Shown: positions 10,056 to 19,641 of the stretch, piece after piece
Layout of the letters: the number at the start of each line of letters is the position of its first letter
Position numbering within the stretch: position 1 is the stretch's first letter
Assembly (NCBI RefSeq): GCF_008080435.1
Contig: NZ_VRKN01000005.1
Span: 355,395 to 419,394, forward strand
Length of the DNA: 64,000 nt
Direction of reading: 5' to 3'
Source of the DNA: Enterobacter asburiae
Lineage (GTDB): Bacteria; Pseudomonadota; Gammaproteobacteria; Enterobacterales; Enterobacteriaceae
Notes under the pieces: model-generated
Database searches by the model: none
The model's input: only the letters and a program-made list of their open reading frames with translations
Told to the model about the DNA's origin: nothing
Position numbers and translations under genes: made by a program

Positions 10056-10757
10056 TTATTTTGAGTAGTCGCGCGCACCGAAAATTGCCGTGCCGATGCG
10101 CACCATAGTGCTGCCTGCCGCGATGGCGGCTTCCATATCATCCGACATGCCCAGAGAAAGCGTGTCTACCGTGTTATAGCGCGCTTTAAGCGCCTCAAAT
10201 GCTACAGCCATTTGCTGTGCCACGGCAAACTGCCTTTCATAACTTGACTCAGGTGCCGGAATTGCCATCAGCCCGCGCAGGGTTAAGCGCGGCAGTGCGG
10301 CCACCTCGGCGGCCAGCGCGTCCAGCTCGCTCAGCGTGATGCCGGACTTGCTGTTTTCGTCGCTGATGTTGACCTGAATAAGCACGTTGAGTGCAGGCAT
10401 TTCTGCCGGACGCTGGTCATTCAGACGGGTAGCAATACGCAGACGGTCGATGGTATGGCACCAGTCGAAGTGCTCTGCCACCAGACGGCTTTTGTTCGAC
10501 TGCAGCGGGCCAATAAAGTGCCATTGCAGATCCGTCTTCCCCTGTTCCTGGAAGTAGCGAATTTTATCCACGCCTTCCTGCACGTAGTTTTCACCAAACG
10601 CCCGCTGGCCTGCATCAATCGCTTCTGCGATGGCGCTCGCAGGCTTGGTTTTGCTGACTGCAAGCAGCGTAATTTCTTCTGAAGCCCGGCCGCAACGCGT
10701 TGCAGCGGCTGAGATTTTGTTCCGGACCTGTGCCAGGTTATGCGCAATGTCGTTCAT
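10056..10757 (-). CDS. yggS: PLP homeostasis protein YggS
   Basis: 233-residue PLP-binding protein with a single alanine-racemase-like barrel. It has no known catalytic reaction; YggS/PLPBP proteins balance free pyridoxal phosphate and affect amino-acid pools. The PLP lysine is Lys36 in LLAVSKTKP; the phosphate site is near SLGMSDDMEAAIAAGSTMVR (about 202-221). First gene of the yggS-hemW operon; its start is only 17 bases from the divergent yggR. Confidence 0.95.
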   Translation of the reverse strand: MNDIAHNLAQVRNKISAAATRCGRASEEITLLAVSKTKPASAIAEAIDAGQRAFGENYVQEGVDKIRYFQEQGKTDLQWHFIGPLQSNKSRLVAEHFDWCHTIDRLRIATRLNDQRPAEMPALNVLIQVNISDENSKSGITLSELDALAAEVAALPRLTLRGLMAIPAPESSYERQFAVAQQMAVAFEALKARYNTVDTLSLGMSDDMEAAIAAGSTMVRIGTAIFGARDYSK

Positions 10758-10774
10758 TTTCCGAGGAGTAGTCT

Positions 10775-11755
10775 ATGGATGTGGAAGAAATGGTGGCCCT
10801 TAGTGTAAAGCATAACGTCTCCGATCTACACCTGTGCAGTGATTCGCCACCGCGCTGGCGCAGATTAGGCCGGCTTGAGCCTGCTCCCTTTCCACCTCCC
10901 GACGTTGGGGCATTATTAAAAGCGTGGCTCAACGATGAGCAGCAGGGAGCATGGTGGGCAAGCGGGCAGGTGGATTTTGCCGCGACGGTGACGGGAGGCC
11001 AGCGTCTGCGCGGCAGTGCCTTTAAGCAGATGAGCGGTATCTCTGTGACGTTGCGGCTGTTGCCGCGTACCTGCCCGCAACTCACTTCGCTGGGCGCGCC
11101 GCGGGCAATCCCGGAACTGTTATCCAATGACGCCGGGCTGATTCTGGTGACGGGGGCGACCGGCAGCGGCAAATCCACTACGCTGGCAGCGATGGTCGAT
11201 TTTCTCAACCACCATGCTGACGGCCATATCCTCACGCTTGAAGATCCGGTGGAGTTTATCTACCAGAGTGAACGTTGCCTGATCCAGCAGCGGGAGATAG
11301 GTCAGCACAGCCCGTCATTTGCCGAAGCGCTGCGCAGTGCCTTACGCCAGGATCCGGACGTGATTCTGCTGGGAGAGTTGCGCGACAGCGAAACGATCCG
11401 CCTGGCGCTCACGGCGGCGGAAACCGGACATCTGGTGCTGGCGACGCTGCATACGCGCGGGGCATCGCAGGCGATTGAACGGCTGGTCGATACGTTCCCG
11501 GCACAGGAGAAAGATCCGGTGCGCAACCAGCTGGCCGGCAGCCTGCGGGCGGTGCTGGCGCAGAGGCTGCTTCCCGATCTACAGGGCGGACGCGTTGCGC
11601 TGTATGAACTGCTGGTGAACACCGCAGCGGCGGCGAATCTCATTCGTGAAGGGAAAACGTGGCAACTGCCCGGCATCATCCAAACCGGTCAGCAGGCAGG
11701 AATGCAGAACTTTGACCAAAGCCTGGCGGAGAGACGGGCGCAGGGGCGGCTGTAG
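10775..11755 (+). CDS. yggR: PilT-like twitching motility ATPase YggR
   Basis: Secretion/pilus retraction ATPase of the PilT family, 326 residues. Walker A GATGSGKST (127-135), Asp box LEDPVEF, Walker B-like VILLGELRD and the His box TGHLVLATLHT are all kept. Other pilus genes are not beside it, so whether it still drives retraction of type IV pili is unknown. Divergent from yggS with a very short shared promoter region. Confidence 0.9.
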   Translation: MDVEEMVALSVKHNVSDLHLCSDSPPRWRRLGRLEPAPFPPPDVGALLKAWLNDEQQGAWWASGQVDFAATVTGGQRLRGSAFKQMSGISVTLRLLPRTCPQLTSLGAPRAIPELLSNDAGLILVTGATGSGKSTTLAAMVDFLNHHADGHILTLEDPVEFIYQSERCLIQQREIGQHSPSFAEALRSALRQDPDVILLGELRDSETIRLALTAAETGHLVLATLHTRGASQAIERLVDTFPAQEKDPVRNQLAGSLRAVLAQRLLPDLQGGRVALYELLVNTAAAANLIREGKTWQLPGIIQTGQQAGMQNFDQSLAERRAQGRL

Positions 11756-11765
11756 GCCCCTGTGT

Positions 11766-12182
11766 TTAAAAGCCCTGTTCGAAATAGCTTTCGAGGATAA
11801 TGACGGCAGAAGCGGAGTCCACGCTGCCTTTGTTGAGCGCCCGGAAGCCGCCGTGCTCAAACAGGCCCGCACGCGCTTCGACGGTGCTGAGACGCTCGTC
11901 GTGAAGCTTCACGGAGACGCCAAAGCGGCCATGGATTTTATTAGCGAACTTACGCGCCCGGGCGGTAAGCGGCTGTTCTGTACCGTCCATGTTCAGCGGC
12001 AGACCAACAATTACGTCATCCGGCTGCCACTCTTTGAGCAGACGCTCGATAAGAGTCCAGTCTGGCGTGCCGTCATTAGCCTTCAGGGCCGTGAGCGGAC
12101 GCGCGGTACCGGTGATGCGCTGACCGACAGCAACGCCAATACTTTTGGTACCAAAATCGAAGGCCAGAAGTGTCCCGCTCAT
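11766..12182 (-). CDS. ruvX: Holliday junction resolvase-like / pre-16S rRNA nuclease
   Basis: 138-residue YqgF/RuvX protein with an RNase H-like fold; in E. coli it processes the 5' end of 16S rRNA. Conserved acids are visible in [13 protein letters not shown] (Asp9), VGLPLNMDG and [10 protein letters not shown]. The start overlaps the yqgE stop (ATGA), so the two are coupled. It ends facing yggR, 10 bases away. Confidence 0.94.
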   Translation of the reverse strand: MSGTLLAFDFGTKSIGVAVGQRITGTARPLTALKANDGTPDWTLIERLLKEWQPDDVIVGLPLNMDGTEQPLTARARKFANKIHGRFGVSVKLHDERLSTVEARAGLFEHGGFRALNKGSVDSASAVIILESYFEQGF

Positions 12183-12742
12183 CAGGCGTGCCCCGCTACG
12201 CCGGGCATGGTCAGAATATCAATACCAATCAGTTTCGCTGCATCACGCCAGCGATCGGCGATGGGGGTTTTAAACAGGATATTCATGTCCGCAGGCGCGG
12301 TAAGCCAGGCGTTATCGAGGATCTCTTGCTCAAGCTGGCCTTTCTCCCACGACGAATAGCCCAGCGCCACCAGCACTTCGGAAGGCTGCTCAGCGGTGCC
12401 CAGCGTTTCGAGCACGTCACGCGAGGTGGTGATGACGGTGTTATCCGAGATTCGAATGCTGGAAGAGAATACCGGCGGCGTATGCAGGATAAAACCGCGA
12501 TCTTCTGCAAGAGGTCCACCCAGCATCACGGGCTTATCAAGCCGGATTTCCGGCAGTCGCGCTTCAGCCGGGATTTTCAGCTTGTCCAGAATTCCTTCAA
12601 CCTGAAGATTTTCCAGCGGTTTATTGATGATAATACCCATCGCGCCGTCTTCATTGTATTCACAAATATAAACTACAGCGCGGCGAAAAATCGGGTCCTG
12701 GAGAGCAGGCATGGCAATAAGAAAGTGATGCTGTAAATTCAT
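12182..12742 (-). CDS. yqgE: YqgE/AlgH family protein
   Basis: 186-residue DUF179 protein of unknown function with the family start [18 protein letters not shown] and the GG-rich [13 protein letters not shown]. It is coupled to ruvX by an ATGA overlap, an arrangement common in proteobacteria. AlgH of Pseudomonas affects gene expression, but no biochemical activity is settled. Confidence 0.93.
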   Translation of the reverse strand: MNLQHHFLIAMPALQDPIFRRAVVYICEYNEDGAMGIIINKPLENLQVEGILDKLKIPAEARLPEIRLDKPVMLGGPLAEDRGFILHTPPVFSSSIRISDNTVITTSRDVLETLGTAEQPSEVLVALGYSSWEKGQLEQEILDNAWLTAPADMNILFKTPIADRWRDAAKLIGIDILTMPGVAGHA

Positions 12743-12829
12743 TGTCAGAGGTACTGTTTCCTGGTTTAAAAAGCGACAGCGCCCAGTATGGGGACAAACA
12801 CAGACGCTGTCACTAATAGTATTGTTAGG

Positions 12830-13777
12830 TTATTTCTGTAAACGTTTTTCGATAGCATCCATCAGCATGCCGGTGATCGAAATCGGGAATTCCGCTTCAA
12901 TTTCACGAATGCAGGTCGGGCTGGTGACGTTCACTTCGGTAAGACGATCGCCGATGATATCCAGACCAACGAAGATCAGGCCTTTGGCCTTCAGCGTCGG
13001 GCCAACGCGGCGGGCAATTTCCCAGTCGCTTTCGGTCAGAGGGCGCGGCTCGCCGCGGCCACCGGCCGCCAGGTTACCGCGAGTTTCGCCACCCTGCGGG
13101 ATACGGGCCAGGCAGTAAGGAACCGGTTCGCCATCCACGACCAGCACGCGCTTGTCGCCGTCTTTGATCGCTGGAATATAGTTCTGTGCCATGCAGTAAC
13201 GCGTGCCCAGTTCGGTCAGCGTTTCGGCAATCACACCAATGTTCGGGTCGCTCTCTTTCACGCGGAAAATCGACGCGCCGCCCATGCCGTCCAGCGGCTT
13301 CATAATGATATCGCCGTGCTTCTGCCAGAATGCCTTCAACTGCGCTTTGCTGCGGGTCACCAGGGTTTCCGGCGTCAGGTCAGAGAACCAGGCGGTGTAG
13401 AGCTTCTCATTGCAGTCGCGCAGGCTCTGCGGTTTGTTGACGATCAGGGTACCTTTCTCTTCTGCACGCTCAAGGATGTAAGTGCTGTAGATGTACTCGG
13501 TGTCGAACGGCGGATCTTTACGCATCAGGATGACGTTGAGGTCGGCCAGGGCAATGTCCTGCTCGGTGCCAAATTCGTACCATTTGTCGTAGTTCTGCTC
13601 GACGTTAACGATGCGGGTGCGCGCCCGGGCTTCACCGTTGATCAGGTAAAGATCGTTCATCTCCATATAGTGGAGTTCATAGCCGCGACGCTGCGCTTCC
13701 AGCAGCATGGCGAAGCTGGAATCTTTCTTGATGTTAATGTTTGCGATGGGGTCCATCACGATGCCGAGCTTGATCAT
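12830..13777 (-). CDS. gshB: Glutathione synthetase
   Basis: Joins gamma-glutamylcysteine and glycine with ATP to give glutathione. 315 residues, ATP-grasp fold; begins MIKLGIVMDPIANI as in E. coli (an upstream ATG at 13813 would lie in the rsmE end). Landmarks: LMRKDPPFD, KPLDGMGGASIFRV (ATP-grasp glycine loop) and EINVTSPT-like EVNVTSPTCIREIE near the C-terminus. It follows rsmE by 19 bases on the same strand. Confidence 0.96.
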   Translation of the reverse strand: MIKLGIVMDPIANINIKKDSSFAMLLEAQRRGYELHYMEMNDLYLINGEARARTRIVNVEQNYDKWYEFGTEQDIALADLNVILMRKDPPFDTEYIYSTYILERAEEKGTLIVNKPQSLRDCNEKLYTAWFSDLTPETLVTRSKAQLKAFWQKHGDIIMKPLDGMGGASIFRVKESDPNIGVIAETLTELGTRYCMAQNYIPAIKDGDKRVLVVDGEPVPYCLARIPQGGETRGNLAAGGRGEPRPLTESDWEIARRVGPTLKAKGLIFVGLDIIGDRLTEVNVTSPTCIREIEAEFPISITGMLMDAIEKRLQK

Positions 13778-13796
13778 GTTCTTCTCCGTTAATGCT

Positions 13797-14528
13797 TCAA
13801 CCCAGATCGCCAAACCGTACCTGTAGCGCGGTAATGGCCGTGAGTGCCGTTGTCTCAGTGCGCAGAACGCGAGGTCCCAACAGAATATCAGTAAACTGGT
13901 AACGTGCCGTCATCGCAATTTCATCCGCTGAAAGTCCACCTTCGGGGCCAATCAGCAGGCGTACGCGCTCAACGGGCAAGGGCAGCGTATTGATGCTGGC
14001 GCTGGCGCGCGGATGAAGATTGAGCTTAAGCCCGCTGTCCTCTTCAGCACACCACTCCTCCAGATCCATCGCCGGGCGGATCTCCGGAATACGGTTGCGA
14101 CCGCTCTGTTCGCAAGCCGCAATGGCAATTTTCTGCCACTGCTGGATCTTTTTGTTCAGACGTTCCGCATCCAGTTTAACGCCACAGCGTTCAGAAAAAA
14201 GTGGCGTAATGAGGCTTACACCCAGTTCGATGGATTTCTGAATCGTGAACTCCATTTTCTCGCCGCGCGACATCACCTGGCCCAGATGGATGTGCAGCGG
14301 AGATTCCCGGTCATCCACTTCGCCACGCAGGACGTTAACGTGTACGCTTTTTTTATCAGACCGCGTGATTTCTGCGTCGAAAACCTGGTTCGAGCCGTCG
14401 AACAGCTGTATTGCCTGACCTGCGCCCATGCGCAGCACGCGGCCAACATGGTTGGCGGCGTCATCAGACAGGGCGATTTCGCGGCCTGCGGTAATCAGTT
14501 CAGGATGGTAAATGCGGGGAATGCGCAT
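13797..14528 (-). CDS. rsmE: 16S rRNA m3U1498 methyltransferase
   Basis: SPOUT-class methyltransferase that methylates U1498 of 16S rRNA. 243 residues, with an N-terminal PUA-like part and a C-terminal knot domain containing [13 protein letters not shown] and [11 protein letters not shown], which build the SAM pocket. The start at 14528 (MRIPRIYHP) equals the E. coli start; an ATG 15 bases upstream is less likely. Confidence 0.96.
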   Translation of the reverse strand: MRIPRIYHPELITAGREIALSDDAANHVGRVLRMGAGQAIQLFDGSNQVFDAEITRSDKKSVHVNVLRGEVDDRESPLHIHLGQVMSRGEKMEFTIQKSIELGVSLITPLFSERCGVKLDAERLNKKIQQWQKIAIAACEQSGRNRIPEIRPAMDLEEWCAEEDSGLKLNLHPRASASINTLPLPVERVRLLIGPEGGLSADEIAMTARYQFTDILLGPRVLRTETTALTAITALQVRFGDLG

Positions 14529-14579
14529 AGTCAGAAATTCCATGTGTCATGCGATATAAGCGAATTGCCGTAGTGTAGG

Positions 14580-15287
14580 TTAGCTCTTTTGCGCCTGGCA
14601 AGCCCGCTGGACGTAAGGGTTGTGATTCCCCTGGACTCTGGCGATACGTTCGTCGCGCTGGCATTCCCACTCCGTCACCGGGTATTGCTTGTCCCAGGCG
14701 TTGAACAGCTGCGTCTGCTGGCGGGAGAGGTTGAGGTCGTAACGGTCACGCATATAGAAATAGGTGCGGGCAATGCTGCCGCGTGCGCGGGCAGGGGGCT
14801 CGGCGACTTTCTCTTTAAAATCAACCTTCATACCGCACTGACCGTACTGGCCTTCGCCACCGTTCCACTGGCTGTACATGAAATTACCGCGGTCGCCGTT
14901 CACTTCACCTACGGCAGGCTGCAGGTTATGCATATCGCTTTCCATCTGGCGATAAACCGGATCTTTGGCGCAGTTTTTACGTCCGCCATCCTGCCAGCAC
15001 TGGCGCTGGTGGCCAAACTGCCAGGCCGGAACGACATGTTCCCATTCAATACGGCTGGCGCGGTTTTCGTTTTTACGCACCTTATAGCCGCAGGATTCGA
15101 GGTCAACGACCCCTTTTTTACCCTGCCAGTTAATTTTACAGCCGCAGTAGAAATCGCCCGGCACATCGGCGTTCACCTTCACGCCTGCAGCCTTGGCCTG
15201 GGAAAAACTGTTGATACCGTCGGCCAGAGCATGGCCTGAGAGCGCCGTCGTCAGAAAGGCGACCGCGAGAGAAAAATTACGGGACAT
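14580..15287 (-). CDS. endA: Periplasmic endonuclease I
   Basis: Non-specific double-strand DNA endonuclease in the periplasm. 235 residues with a signal peptide ([22 protein letters not shown]) and the His-Me-finger region [20 protein letters not shown], followed by [15 protein letters not shown], which carries the metal-binding asparagine. Eight or so cysteines suggest disulfides. A longer frame starts at 15344 but would mask the signal peptide. Confidence 0.96.
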   Translation of the reverse strand: MSRNFSLAVAFLTTALSGHALADGINSFSQAKAAGVKVNADVPGDFYCGCKINWQGKKGVVDLESCGYKVRKNENRASRIEWEHVVPAWQFGHQRQCWQDGGRKNCAKDPVYRQMESDMHNLQPAVGEVNGDRGNFMYSQWNGGEGQYGQCGMKVDFKEKVAEPPARARGSIARTYFYMRDRYDLNLSRQQTQLFNAWDKQYPVTEWECQRDERIARVQGNHNPYVQRACQAQKS

Positions 15288-15381
15288 CTTACACTCCGTG
15301 TCAAAACGAGCCCGCAACGTAACGAATGTTGTTCCTGTATGCAATCAGTCAGATCAGGAAAGTTCCTGAAAGTTCAGATGA

Positions 15382-15879
15382 TTATTCCGCAACCAGCGGC
15401 TCGCCGCATTTGACGCAGCGGTAAGTGGCCTCGCCGCGCACCACGCGATTATGGCGGCGAACGGTAAGCTGGTGCTGCTGACACTGGCAGCGGTAGGGGA
15501 AGGTATTGCGGCGCACCGATTCCAGCTCGAACTGATGGGTACGGCGTGCCGGAACGCCGAGCACCGCTTCCATCATCCACTTCCACTCTTTCCCATGGGG
15601 CGCGACGCGTCCAAAGTGTTTCCACACCAGCAGATGCGCCAGCTCGTGCGGTACCACTTCCTCGATAAACGCCTGCTGGTTTTCCATCATGAGCACCGGG
15701 TTAAGGCGGATCTCATAAGGCTCGAGCCAGGCGGTGCCGGCCGCGGTTCCGCGCTGCTGATAAACGATCTTAGGTTCAGGGTAATTGCGACCGAGCTTCA
15801 GGTTTGCCTGGGCGAGTTTTTCCCGCAGGCTGCGCATAACGGCTTGTTGAAGGGCGATGGGGAGACGGGATGCTTTCAT
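15382..15879 (-). CDS. sprT: SprT family zinc metalloprotease-like protein
   Basis: 165-residue SprT domain protein. The zinc site [13 protein letters not shown] (HExxH) is followed by a C-terminal zinc ribbon (YRCQCQQH ... YRCVKCGE). The fold is that of Spartan/SprT proteases; in bacteria the substrate is not known. Same position between endA and galP as in E. coli. Confidence 0.93.
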   Translation of the reverse strand: MKASRLPIALQQAVMRSLREKLAQANLKLGRNYPEPKIVYQQRGTAAGTAWLEPYEIRLNPVLMMENQQAFIEEVVPHELAHLLVWKHFGRVAPHGKEWKWMMEAVLGVPARRTHQFELESVRRNTFPYRCQCQQHQLTVRRHNRVVRGEATYRCVKCGEPLVAE

Positions 15880-15937
15880 AGGGGCAGAGCATAAAGCGCG
15901 AAGCGGGGAGGCGCAAGCGGCGCCTCCCGCAAGAAGA

Positions 15938-17293
15938 TTAGTCGTGGGCGCCGATTTCGCGCAGAGGACGACCTTTCATCAGGTTACGTTCAATATGTTC
16001 CAGAGAAACGTGTTTAGTTTCTGGAACCAGCCAGATGGTCAGCACAATAAAGAAGATATTCAGACCAGCGTAGACCCAGAAGGTGTTCGCGTTGCCCAGG
16101 GTATTGAGCATGGTCAGGAACGTTGCGCCGACGATCATGTTGGCAATCCAGTTGGTTGCGGTAGAGCAGGTGATACCAAAATCACGCCCTTTCAGCGGCT
16201 GGATCTCAGAGCACAGCACCCAAATCAGCGGGCCGGCGCTCATCGCAAATCCGACGATAAACATCAGCAGCATGCCTACCGCAAAGTACTGGGCGGTTGG
16301 TGAGTGAATGCCCACATGCATCATGGTACCGAGGATACCCATACCGACCGCCATCACCAGGAAGCCGAGCGTCAGGGTTGGCTTACGTCCCCAGCGGTCC
16401 ACCAGACCGATGGCGATAAAGGTCGCCAGCACGTTGGTCAGACCCACGATAACGGTCCCCCACATCTGCTCGGTGGTGTTGGTATAGCCCGCCAGCTCAA
16501 AGATTTTTGGCGCGTAATACATGATGACGTTCATCCCGGTGAACTGCTGCATCACCTGAAGCAGTACCCCGAGGAACACCGCACGGCGGAAGTTGCTGTT
16601 CTCTTTAAACAGCGCCCAGCCGGACTGTTTGACCTTCAGGCTTTCGCGGATCTCTTCCAGCTCGTTTTTCGCTTCCGCGCTGGTATCGCGCAGGCGCAAC
16701 AGCACTCGTTCGGCATCGTGGAAGCGGCGCTTCGCGGCAAACCAGCGCGGGCTGTCCGGGAGGAAGAAGACGCCAATCAGCAGCAGAATGGCCGGGATGA
16801 TGATCACGCCGAGCATCCAGCGCCATGCGCCGCTGTAGCTGAACGCGGTATCGGAAAGGTAAGCACCCAGAATACCGATGGTGATCATGAGCTGGTACAT
16901 CGAAATCATACTGCCGCGGATTTTCTCCGGCGCGATTTCAGACAAGTACAGCGGTGCGGTATAGGACGCCACGCCCACGGCGAGGCCGAGCAGCACGCGG
17001 GAAACCAGCAGGACCTCAACGTTAGGCGCTGCGGCAGAGAAGAGTGAACCGGCAACGAACAGGATCGCGCCGATCATCAGGCTCTTTTTACGCCCGAGTT
17101 TGAAGGAGAGCCAGCCGCTGCCGACGGCCCCGACGGCGGCGCCGAACATCATGGAGCTAACGACCCACTCCTGGGTGTGAGCGCTAATCTGGAACTCGTC
17201 AGTGATGAAAGGTAATGCACCGGCAATCACGCCGATATCCAGGCCAAAAAGTAATCCTGCCAGGGCGGCGAGGAAACAGACGAAGAATGTCAT
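15938..17293 (-). CDS. galP: Galactose:H+ symporter GalP, 5' end frameshifted
   Basis: Inner-membrane sugar porter (MFS, 12 helices) bringing in galactose and glucose with protons. The body is nearly identical to E. coli GalP, with the RxGRR-type loop [15 protein letters not shown]-like PDSPRWF and [12 protein letters not shown]. The usual start (ATG at 17334, after GGAGGG) is out of frame by one base: the run reads AATAAAAACAG where the frame needs one more A. That start now gives a 14-codon peptide ending in TGA at 17290-17292, overlapping the internal ATG at 17293 as ATGA. The 451-residue protein from 17293 lacks only the cytosolic N-tail, so it may still work by re-initiation. A sequencing slip in the A-run is equally possible. 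Confidence 0.9.
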   Translation of the reverse strand: MTFFVCFLAALAGLLFGLDIGVIAGALPFITDEFQISAHTQEWVVSSMMFGAAVGAVGSGWLSFKLGRKKSLMIGAILFVAGSLFSAAAPNVEVLLVSRVLLGLAVGVASYTAPLYLSEIAPEKIRGSMISMYQLMITIGILGAYLSDTAFSYSGAWRWMLGVIIIPAILLLIGVFFLPDSPRWFAAKRRFHDAERVLLRLRDTSAEAKNELEEIRESLKVKQSGWALFKENSNFRRAVFLGVLLQVMQQFTGMNVIMYYAPKIFELAGYTNTTEQMWGTVIVGLTNVLATFIAIGLVDRWGRKPTLTLGFLVMAVGMGILGTMMHVGIHSPTAQYFAVGMLLMFIVGFAMSAGPLIWVLCSEIQPLKGRDFGITCSTATNWIANMIVGATFLTMLNTLGNANTFWVYAGLNIFFIVLTIWLVPETKHVSLEHIERNLMKGRPLREIGAHD

Positions 17294-17331
17294 CGCCTTG
17301 TTGGACGTACGCCCCTGTTTTTATTGTCAGG

Positions 17332-17345
17332 CATTATGCCCTCCA
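17332..17345 (-). promoter_or_regulatory. Native galP ribosome site and (out-of-frame) start
   Basis: GGAGGGCATAATG on the minus strand is a strong ribosome site with ATG at 17334, at the place of the E. coli galP start (MPD...). Because of the missing A it does not run into the GalP frame. Confidence 0.75.
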
Positions 17346-17399
17346 GTTGGGTTATCAGTTTTATTGATGTAAAGGGTAGGTGAGTGACCCGTAAAAATA

Positions 17400-17415
17400 T
17401 GTGAGATTAATCACA
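17400..17415 (-). promoter_or_regulatory. CRP site upstream of galP
   Basis: TGTGAGATTAATCACA is a perfect TGTGA-N6-TCACA palindrome, about 66-81 bases before the native galP start, as expected for a cAMP-CRP-activated sugar permease. Confidence 0.8.
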
Positions 17416-17418
17416 TTG

Positions 17419-17434
17419 GTGTAATCGGTTACAC
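17419..17434 (-). promoter_or_regulatory. GalR/GalS operator 1 of galP
   Basis: GTGTAATCGGTTACAC fits the gal operator consensus GTGKAANCGNTTNCAC at every base. It is next to the CRP site, so repressor and CRP could bind side by side. Confidence 0.8.
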
Positions 17435-17600
17435 TAACGTGAAACCGTAAAAATAATTAAAGCTTTGAAAATATAGAGGTAAACGAGGTGATGTGCATCG
17501 CGTTTGTTTGAATTTCGGACTTAACTGAAATGAAATGTAACAGCAGAAGAAAGGCGATCAAGCAAAGAGAATATTCTGAAAGCGGGATATATTCGGCATG

Positions 17601-17616
17601 GTGTAAGCGGTTTCAA
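17601..17616 (-). promoter_or_regulatory. Possible second GalR/GalS operator of galP
   Basis: GTGTAAGCGGTTTCAA matches the gal operator at all but the last base. Its centre is 182 bases from operator 1, a spacing that would permit a looped repressor complex. The 166 bases between the operators hold no gene. Confidence 0.55.
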
Positions 17617-17636
17617 ACATTGCCGCCACCCGACAC

Positions 17637-17664
17637 AAAAAAAGGCCAGCACAAAGGCTGGCCT
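17637..17664 (-). terminator. Rho-independent terminator after metK
   Basis: On the minus strand: AGGCCAGC / GCTGGCCT stem with a 6-base loop followed by a run of seven T. Confidence 0.9.
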
Positions 17665-17683
17665 GTTTAACGCTGTCGGTCGA

Positions 17684-18838
17684 TTACTTCAGACCGGCAG
17701 CTTCACGCAGCAGGGCGGCTTTGTCGGTTTTTTCCCATGGGAAATGTTCACGACCAAAGTGACCGTATGCAGCGGTTTCTTTGTAGATTGGGTGCAGCAG
17801 ATCCAGCATCTGAATCAGGCCGTATGGACGCAGGTCGAAGAACTCGCGCACCAGCAGAGTCAGCTGTTCTGAAGGCACTTTCTCGGTACCAAAGGTTTCA
17901 ACCATGATGGAGGTTGGCTCAGCCACGCCGATAGCGTAGGAAACCTGGATCTCACAACGGTCAGCCAGGCCGGCAGCAACGATGTTTTTCGCCACATAAC
18001 GTGCAGCGTACGCAGCGGAACGGTCAACTTTAGACGGATCTTTACCGGAGAACGCACCGCCACCGTGACGCGCCATGCCGCCGTAGGTATCAACGATGAT
18101 TTTACGACCGGTCAGACCGCAGTCACCCATTGGGCCGCCGATAACGAAGCGTCCGGTTGGGTTGATGAAGAATTTGGTCGCAGAGCTCAGCCATTCGGTC
18201 GGCAGAACCGGCTTGATGATCTCTTCCATCACTGCTTCCTGCAGGGATTTCTGATCGATATCTTCGGAATGCTGAGTGGACAGAACCACCGCATCAATAC
18301 CAACGATTTTGCCGTCGTCGTACTGGAAGGTGACCTGGCTTTTCGCATCCGGGCGCAGCCACGGCAGGGTGCCGTTTTTACGCACTTCAGCCTGACGCTG
18401 CACCAGACGGTGCGCGTAGGTGACAGGTGCTGGCATCAGCACGTCGGTTTCGTTGGTTGCATAGCCGAACATCAGGCCCTGGTCGCCCGCGCCCTGTTCC
18501 AGCGGATCGGCACGGTCAACGCCCTGGTTGATGTCTGGAGACTGTTTGCCAATCGCGCTCAGTACCGCGCAGGAGTTGGCATCAAAGCCCATATCAGAAT
18601 GCACATAGCCGATATCACGCACCGTGTTACGGGTGATCTCTTCAATATCAACCCATGCGCTGGTGGTGATCTCACCGCCAACCAGAACCATGCCGGTTTT
18701 GACATAGGTTTCACACGCTACGCGCGCTTTTGGATCCTGCGCCAGGATCGCATCCAGCACTGCATCGGAGATTTGGTCAGCAATTTTATCAGGATGTCCT
18801 TCTGATACGGACTCGGACGTAAACAGGTGTTTTGCCAT
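17684..18838 (-). CDS. metK: S-adenosylmethionine synthetase
   Basis: Makes SAM from methionine and ATP, releasing phosphate and pyrophosphate. 384 residues, as in E. coli. Landmarks: [18 protein letters not shown] (catalytic His14, metal Asp16), [12 protein letters not shown] (ATP motif, about 114-125) and [19 protein letters not shown] (about 259-277). Essential gene. Possible MetJ boxes lie 120-145 bases upstream, and a strong terminator follows the gene. Confidence 0.97.
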   Translation of the reverse strand: MAKHLFTSESVSEGHPDKIADQISDAVLDAILAQDPKARVACETYVKTGMVLVGGEITTSAWVDIEEITRNTVRDIGYVHSDMGFDANSCAVLSAIGKQSPDINQGVDRADPLEQGAGDQGLMFGYATNETDVLMPAPVTYAHRLVQRQAEVRKNGTLPWLRPDAKSQVTFQYDDGKIVGIDAVVLSTQHSEDIDQKSLQEAVMEEIIKPVLPTEWLSSATKFFINPTGRFVIGGPMGDCGLTGRKIIVDTYGGMARHGGGAFSGKDPSKVDRSAAYAARYVAKNIVAAGLADRCEIQVSYAIGVAEPTSIMVETFGTEKVPSEQLTLLVREFFDLRPYGLIQMLDLLHPIYKETAAYGHFGREHFPWEKTDKAALLREAAGLK

Positions 18839-18940
18839 GTTTTATTTCACCTAAGAGGAATTTGGTTAGCTCAAGCTGCTGTGTGGAATAGCCAAAGGAG
18901 ATAATTCTACCAAGGCCTGCAGGTTTTTGACACTGGCAGT

Positions 18941-19147
18941 ATGAGTGTTAATCAGTATAGATGGATTAACATCTGGATGGCTATTTTAGGTCACTTCTTC
19001 GCCCGATTTCCAGTTTTTTTTGATTCATCTCTCACTGCGTTGAAATTGCTGCTGGCAATAATTCCTGACGGCACCGGCAACACGCGCATTTATCTTTTGC
19101 TTTTTACCCCTGTTCTCGGTATAAAACGCGGCGCGCGGCTCATATAA
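18941..19147 (+). CDS. Small hypothetical ORF between metK and speA
   Basis: 68-codon frame, hydrophobic in the middle (LTALKLLLAIIP and RIYLLLF), reading divergently from metK. The E. coli K-12 metK-speA gap holds the small genes yqgD and yqgC; by place and strand this could be the yqgD counterpart, but I do not recognise the sequence. The frame overlaps the likely metK promoter and MetJ region, and no clear ribosome site is seen, so it may be untranslated. Confidence 0.25.
   Translation: MSVNQYRWINIWMAILGHFFARFPVFFDSSLTALKLLLAIIPDGTGNTRIYLLLFTPVLGIKRGARLI
18959..18982 (-). promoter_or_regulatory. Candidate MetJ boxes of metK
   Basis: Three adjoining 8-mers, AGATGGAT, TAACATCT and GGATGGCT, each match the MetJ box AGACGTCT at five of eight bases in phase. 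metK is a known MetJ target; the weak match of each box is usual for tandem met boxes, but this is inference. Confidence 0.4.
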
Positions 19148-19501
19148 AATAAGCGCTCGATGAACTCATCGTGTCGCCACTTCCAGCCGGGTTAAGCAGT
19201 GAACTTTTAGCTTTGGCTTGTGGTCCGTTTCAGCAGAGGCGGCCGTGGAGGTGATACGAGATAATGAACCATCGTTTTCCGCTCATTCAGCGCAGCCGTT
19301 CTGGCGCACATTTGATTCCCGCAACCCGCATTTCTAGTCTGCAAACCTGCCGATGTTATACCCATCTCGGCGCTTCTCAGGATTCCAGGGCCGGTCACGC
19401 TTTGTGAAAACTGAACAAGGGCGCTCTTGTTAATACAAGAGTTTTCTCGTGGTTTCGCCGAACCTTGTCATACAGAGTTCGGATACGTGTTTTACAATGA
19501 T
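19148..19501. other. speA upstream region
   Basis: 354 bases with no convincing gene. A minus-strand frame of 63 codons (19207-19398) sits where E. coli annotates yqgC, but its composition and lack of a ribosome site give no support. Promoters of the yqgB-speA transcript are presumably here; I could not fix one. Confidence 0.4.
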
Positions 19502-19633
19502 ATGAATAAGAAACCGGTCGCACGGTCTGGTTTTCAGCATACTCTGCTGGGAAACGGAGCCGTTTATGGGTTGTTATCGCCGTATAACGCTGCGATAGTA
19601 GTCAACTGTTTTACACTTAATACAAAGAGTTGA
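19502..19633 (+). CDS. yqgB: YqgB family micro-protein upstream of speA
   Basis: 43-residue product [11 protein letters not shown]... with the conserved C-terminal part [19 protein letters not shown], which I recognise as the YqgB family of E. coli and Salmonella. It ends 8 bases before the speA start, so it is translated, if at all, from the speA leader. YqgB has been described as acidic-pH-linked in Salmonella (reported as a virulence modulator); function is unsettled. The frame is open 75 bases further upstream, but the 19502 ATG gives the family length. Confidence 0.75.
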   Translation: MNKKPVARSGFQHTLLGNGAVYGLLSPYNAAIVVNCFTLNTKS

Positions 19634-19641
19634 GGTTCGCT

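Noticed and set aside
18839..19200. SAM riboswitch upstream of metK
   Set aside because: No S-box or SAM-II type fold found; MetJ-type boxes are the expected control in enterobacteria.
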